Positions 63,962-64,000 of a stretch of DNA of 64,000 nt are shown piece after piece. Position 1 is the stretch's first letter. The number at the start of each line of letters is the position of its first letter. Location of the stretch: NCBI GenBank assembly GCA_021780495.1, contig JAJXYO010000026.1, positions 1-64,000 of the forward strand, in the 5' to 3' direction. Source of the DNA: Deltaproteobacteria bacterium (lineage in GTDB: Bacteria; Desulfobacterota; Desulfuromonadia; Geobacterales; Pseudopelobacteraceae). Below the pieces are notes generated by a model. It saw only the letters and a program-made list of their open reading frames with translations. It had not been told where the DNA came from and made no database searches. A program made the translations under genes and the position numbers.

Positions 63962-64000
63962 ACTGAGAGTAACTAAGGGCTTGACCGTTGCCCTACGATC

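Overview
The window looks like a chromosomal segment of a Geobacter/Pelobacter-type deltaproteobacterium (Desulfuromonadales). This is inferred from gene content: a PrsK/PrsR-type two-component system beside an XrtA-associated exopolysaccharide (EPS) locus, several sigma-54 activators and large hybrid kinases, three rubrerythrin-like proteins, c-type haem proteins, a haem-bearing fibronectin-type lipoprotein, and a thioredoxin with an in-frame UGA at its catalytic cysteine. No 16S rRNA lies in the window, so the genus is not proven. No CRISPR array or phage was seen; the only mobile-element trace is a transposase tail at the left edge.

Left part (1-22 kb): mostly housekeeping genes. It holds an IS630-like transposase tail, an S4 RNA-binding protein, hemE, a VOC protein and a WbuC cupin, a TcdA-like dehydratase, a rubrerythrin-like protein, a small cytochrome c and a chemotaxis receptor. 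An exported msrA-msrB pair runs with a thioesterase. Then come a Spy/CpxP-like protein, a glycosyltransferase, tRNA-Ala(CGC), rsgA behind a possible coupled leader peptide, a cyclophilin, a BIG2 lipoprotein next to a beta-barrel protein, tex, two methyltransferases and a GreA-like factor.

Metabolic part (22-34 kb): pdhA-pdhB-pdhC on the minus strand with no E3 gene beside it. Divergent from it is a plus-strand operon of a TIGR00300/LOR-SDH ornithine cyclodeaminase and arginase, which together would turn arginine into proline, urea and ammonia. Immediately downstream is a TrxC-like thioredoxin whose catalytic CxxC reads UPHC because of an in-frame TGA. A perfect 8-bp hairpin sits at SECIS distance, so I read it as a selenoprotein; this is the most notable finding. 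A lipoprotein with DUF5666-like and FN3 repeats plus a terminal haem motif and a MerA-like reductase follow.

Signalling and EPS part (34-64 kb): a small ferritin-like operon; a UDP-sugar epimerase-prsK-prsR operon; two tandem paralogous sigma-54 activators, the first with a degenerate receiver; glmS; two large hybrid histidine kinases; and a small membrane protein-diguanylate cyclase-Crp/Fnr operon behind an excellent sigma-54 promoter. From 55 kb to the right edge runs an EPS operon: initiating sugar transferase, export protein, chain-length regulator, tyrosine autokinase, AAA ATPase, outer-membrane barrel, polysaccharide deacetylase and ABC-2 permease. It continues past the edge. GlmS and the epimerase would supply amino-sugar precursors, and the surrounding regulators plausibly tune EPS output. 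No exosortase or PEP-CTERM substrate is visible inside the window.
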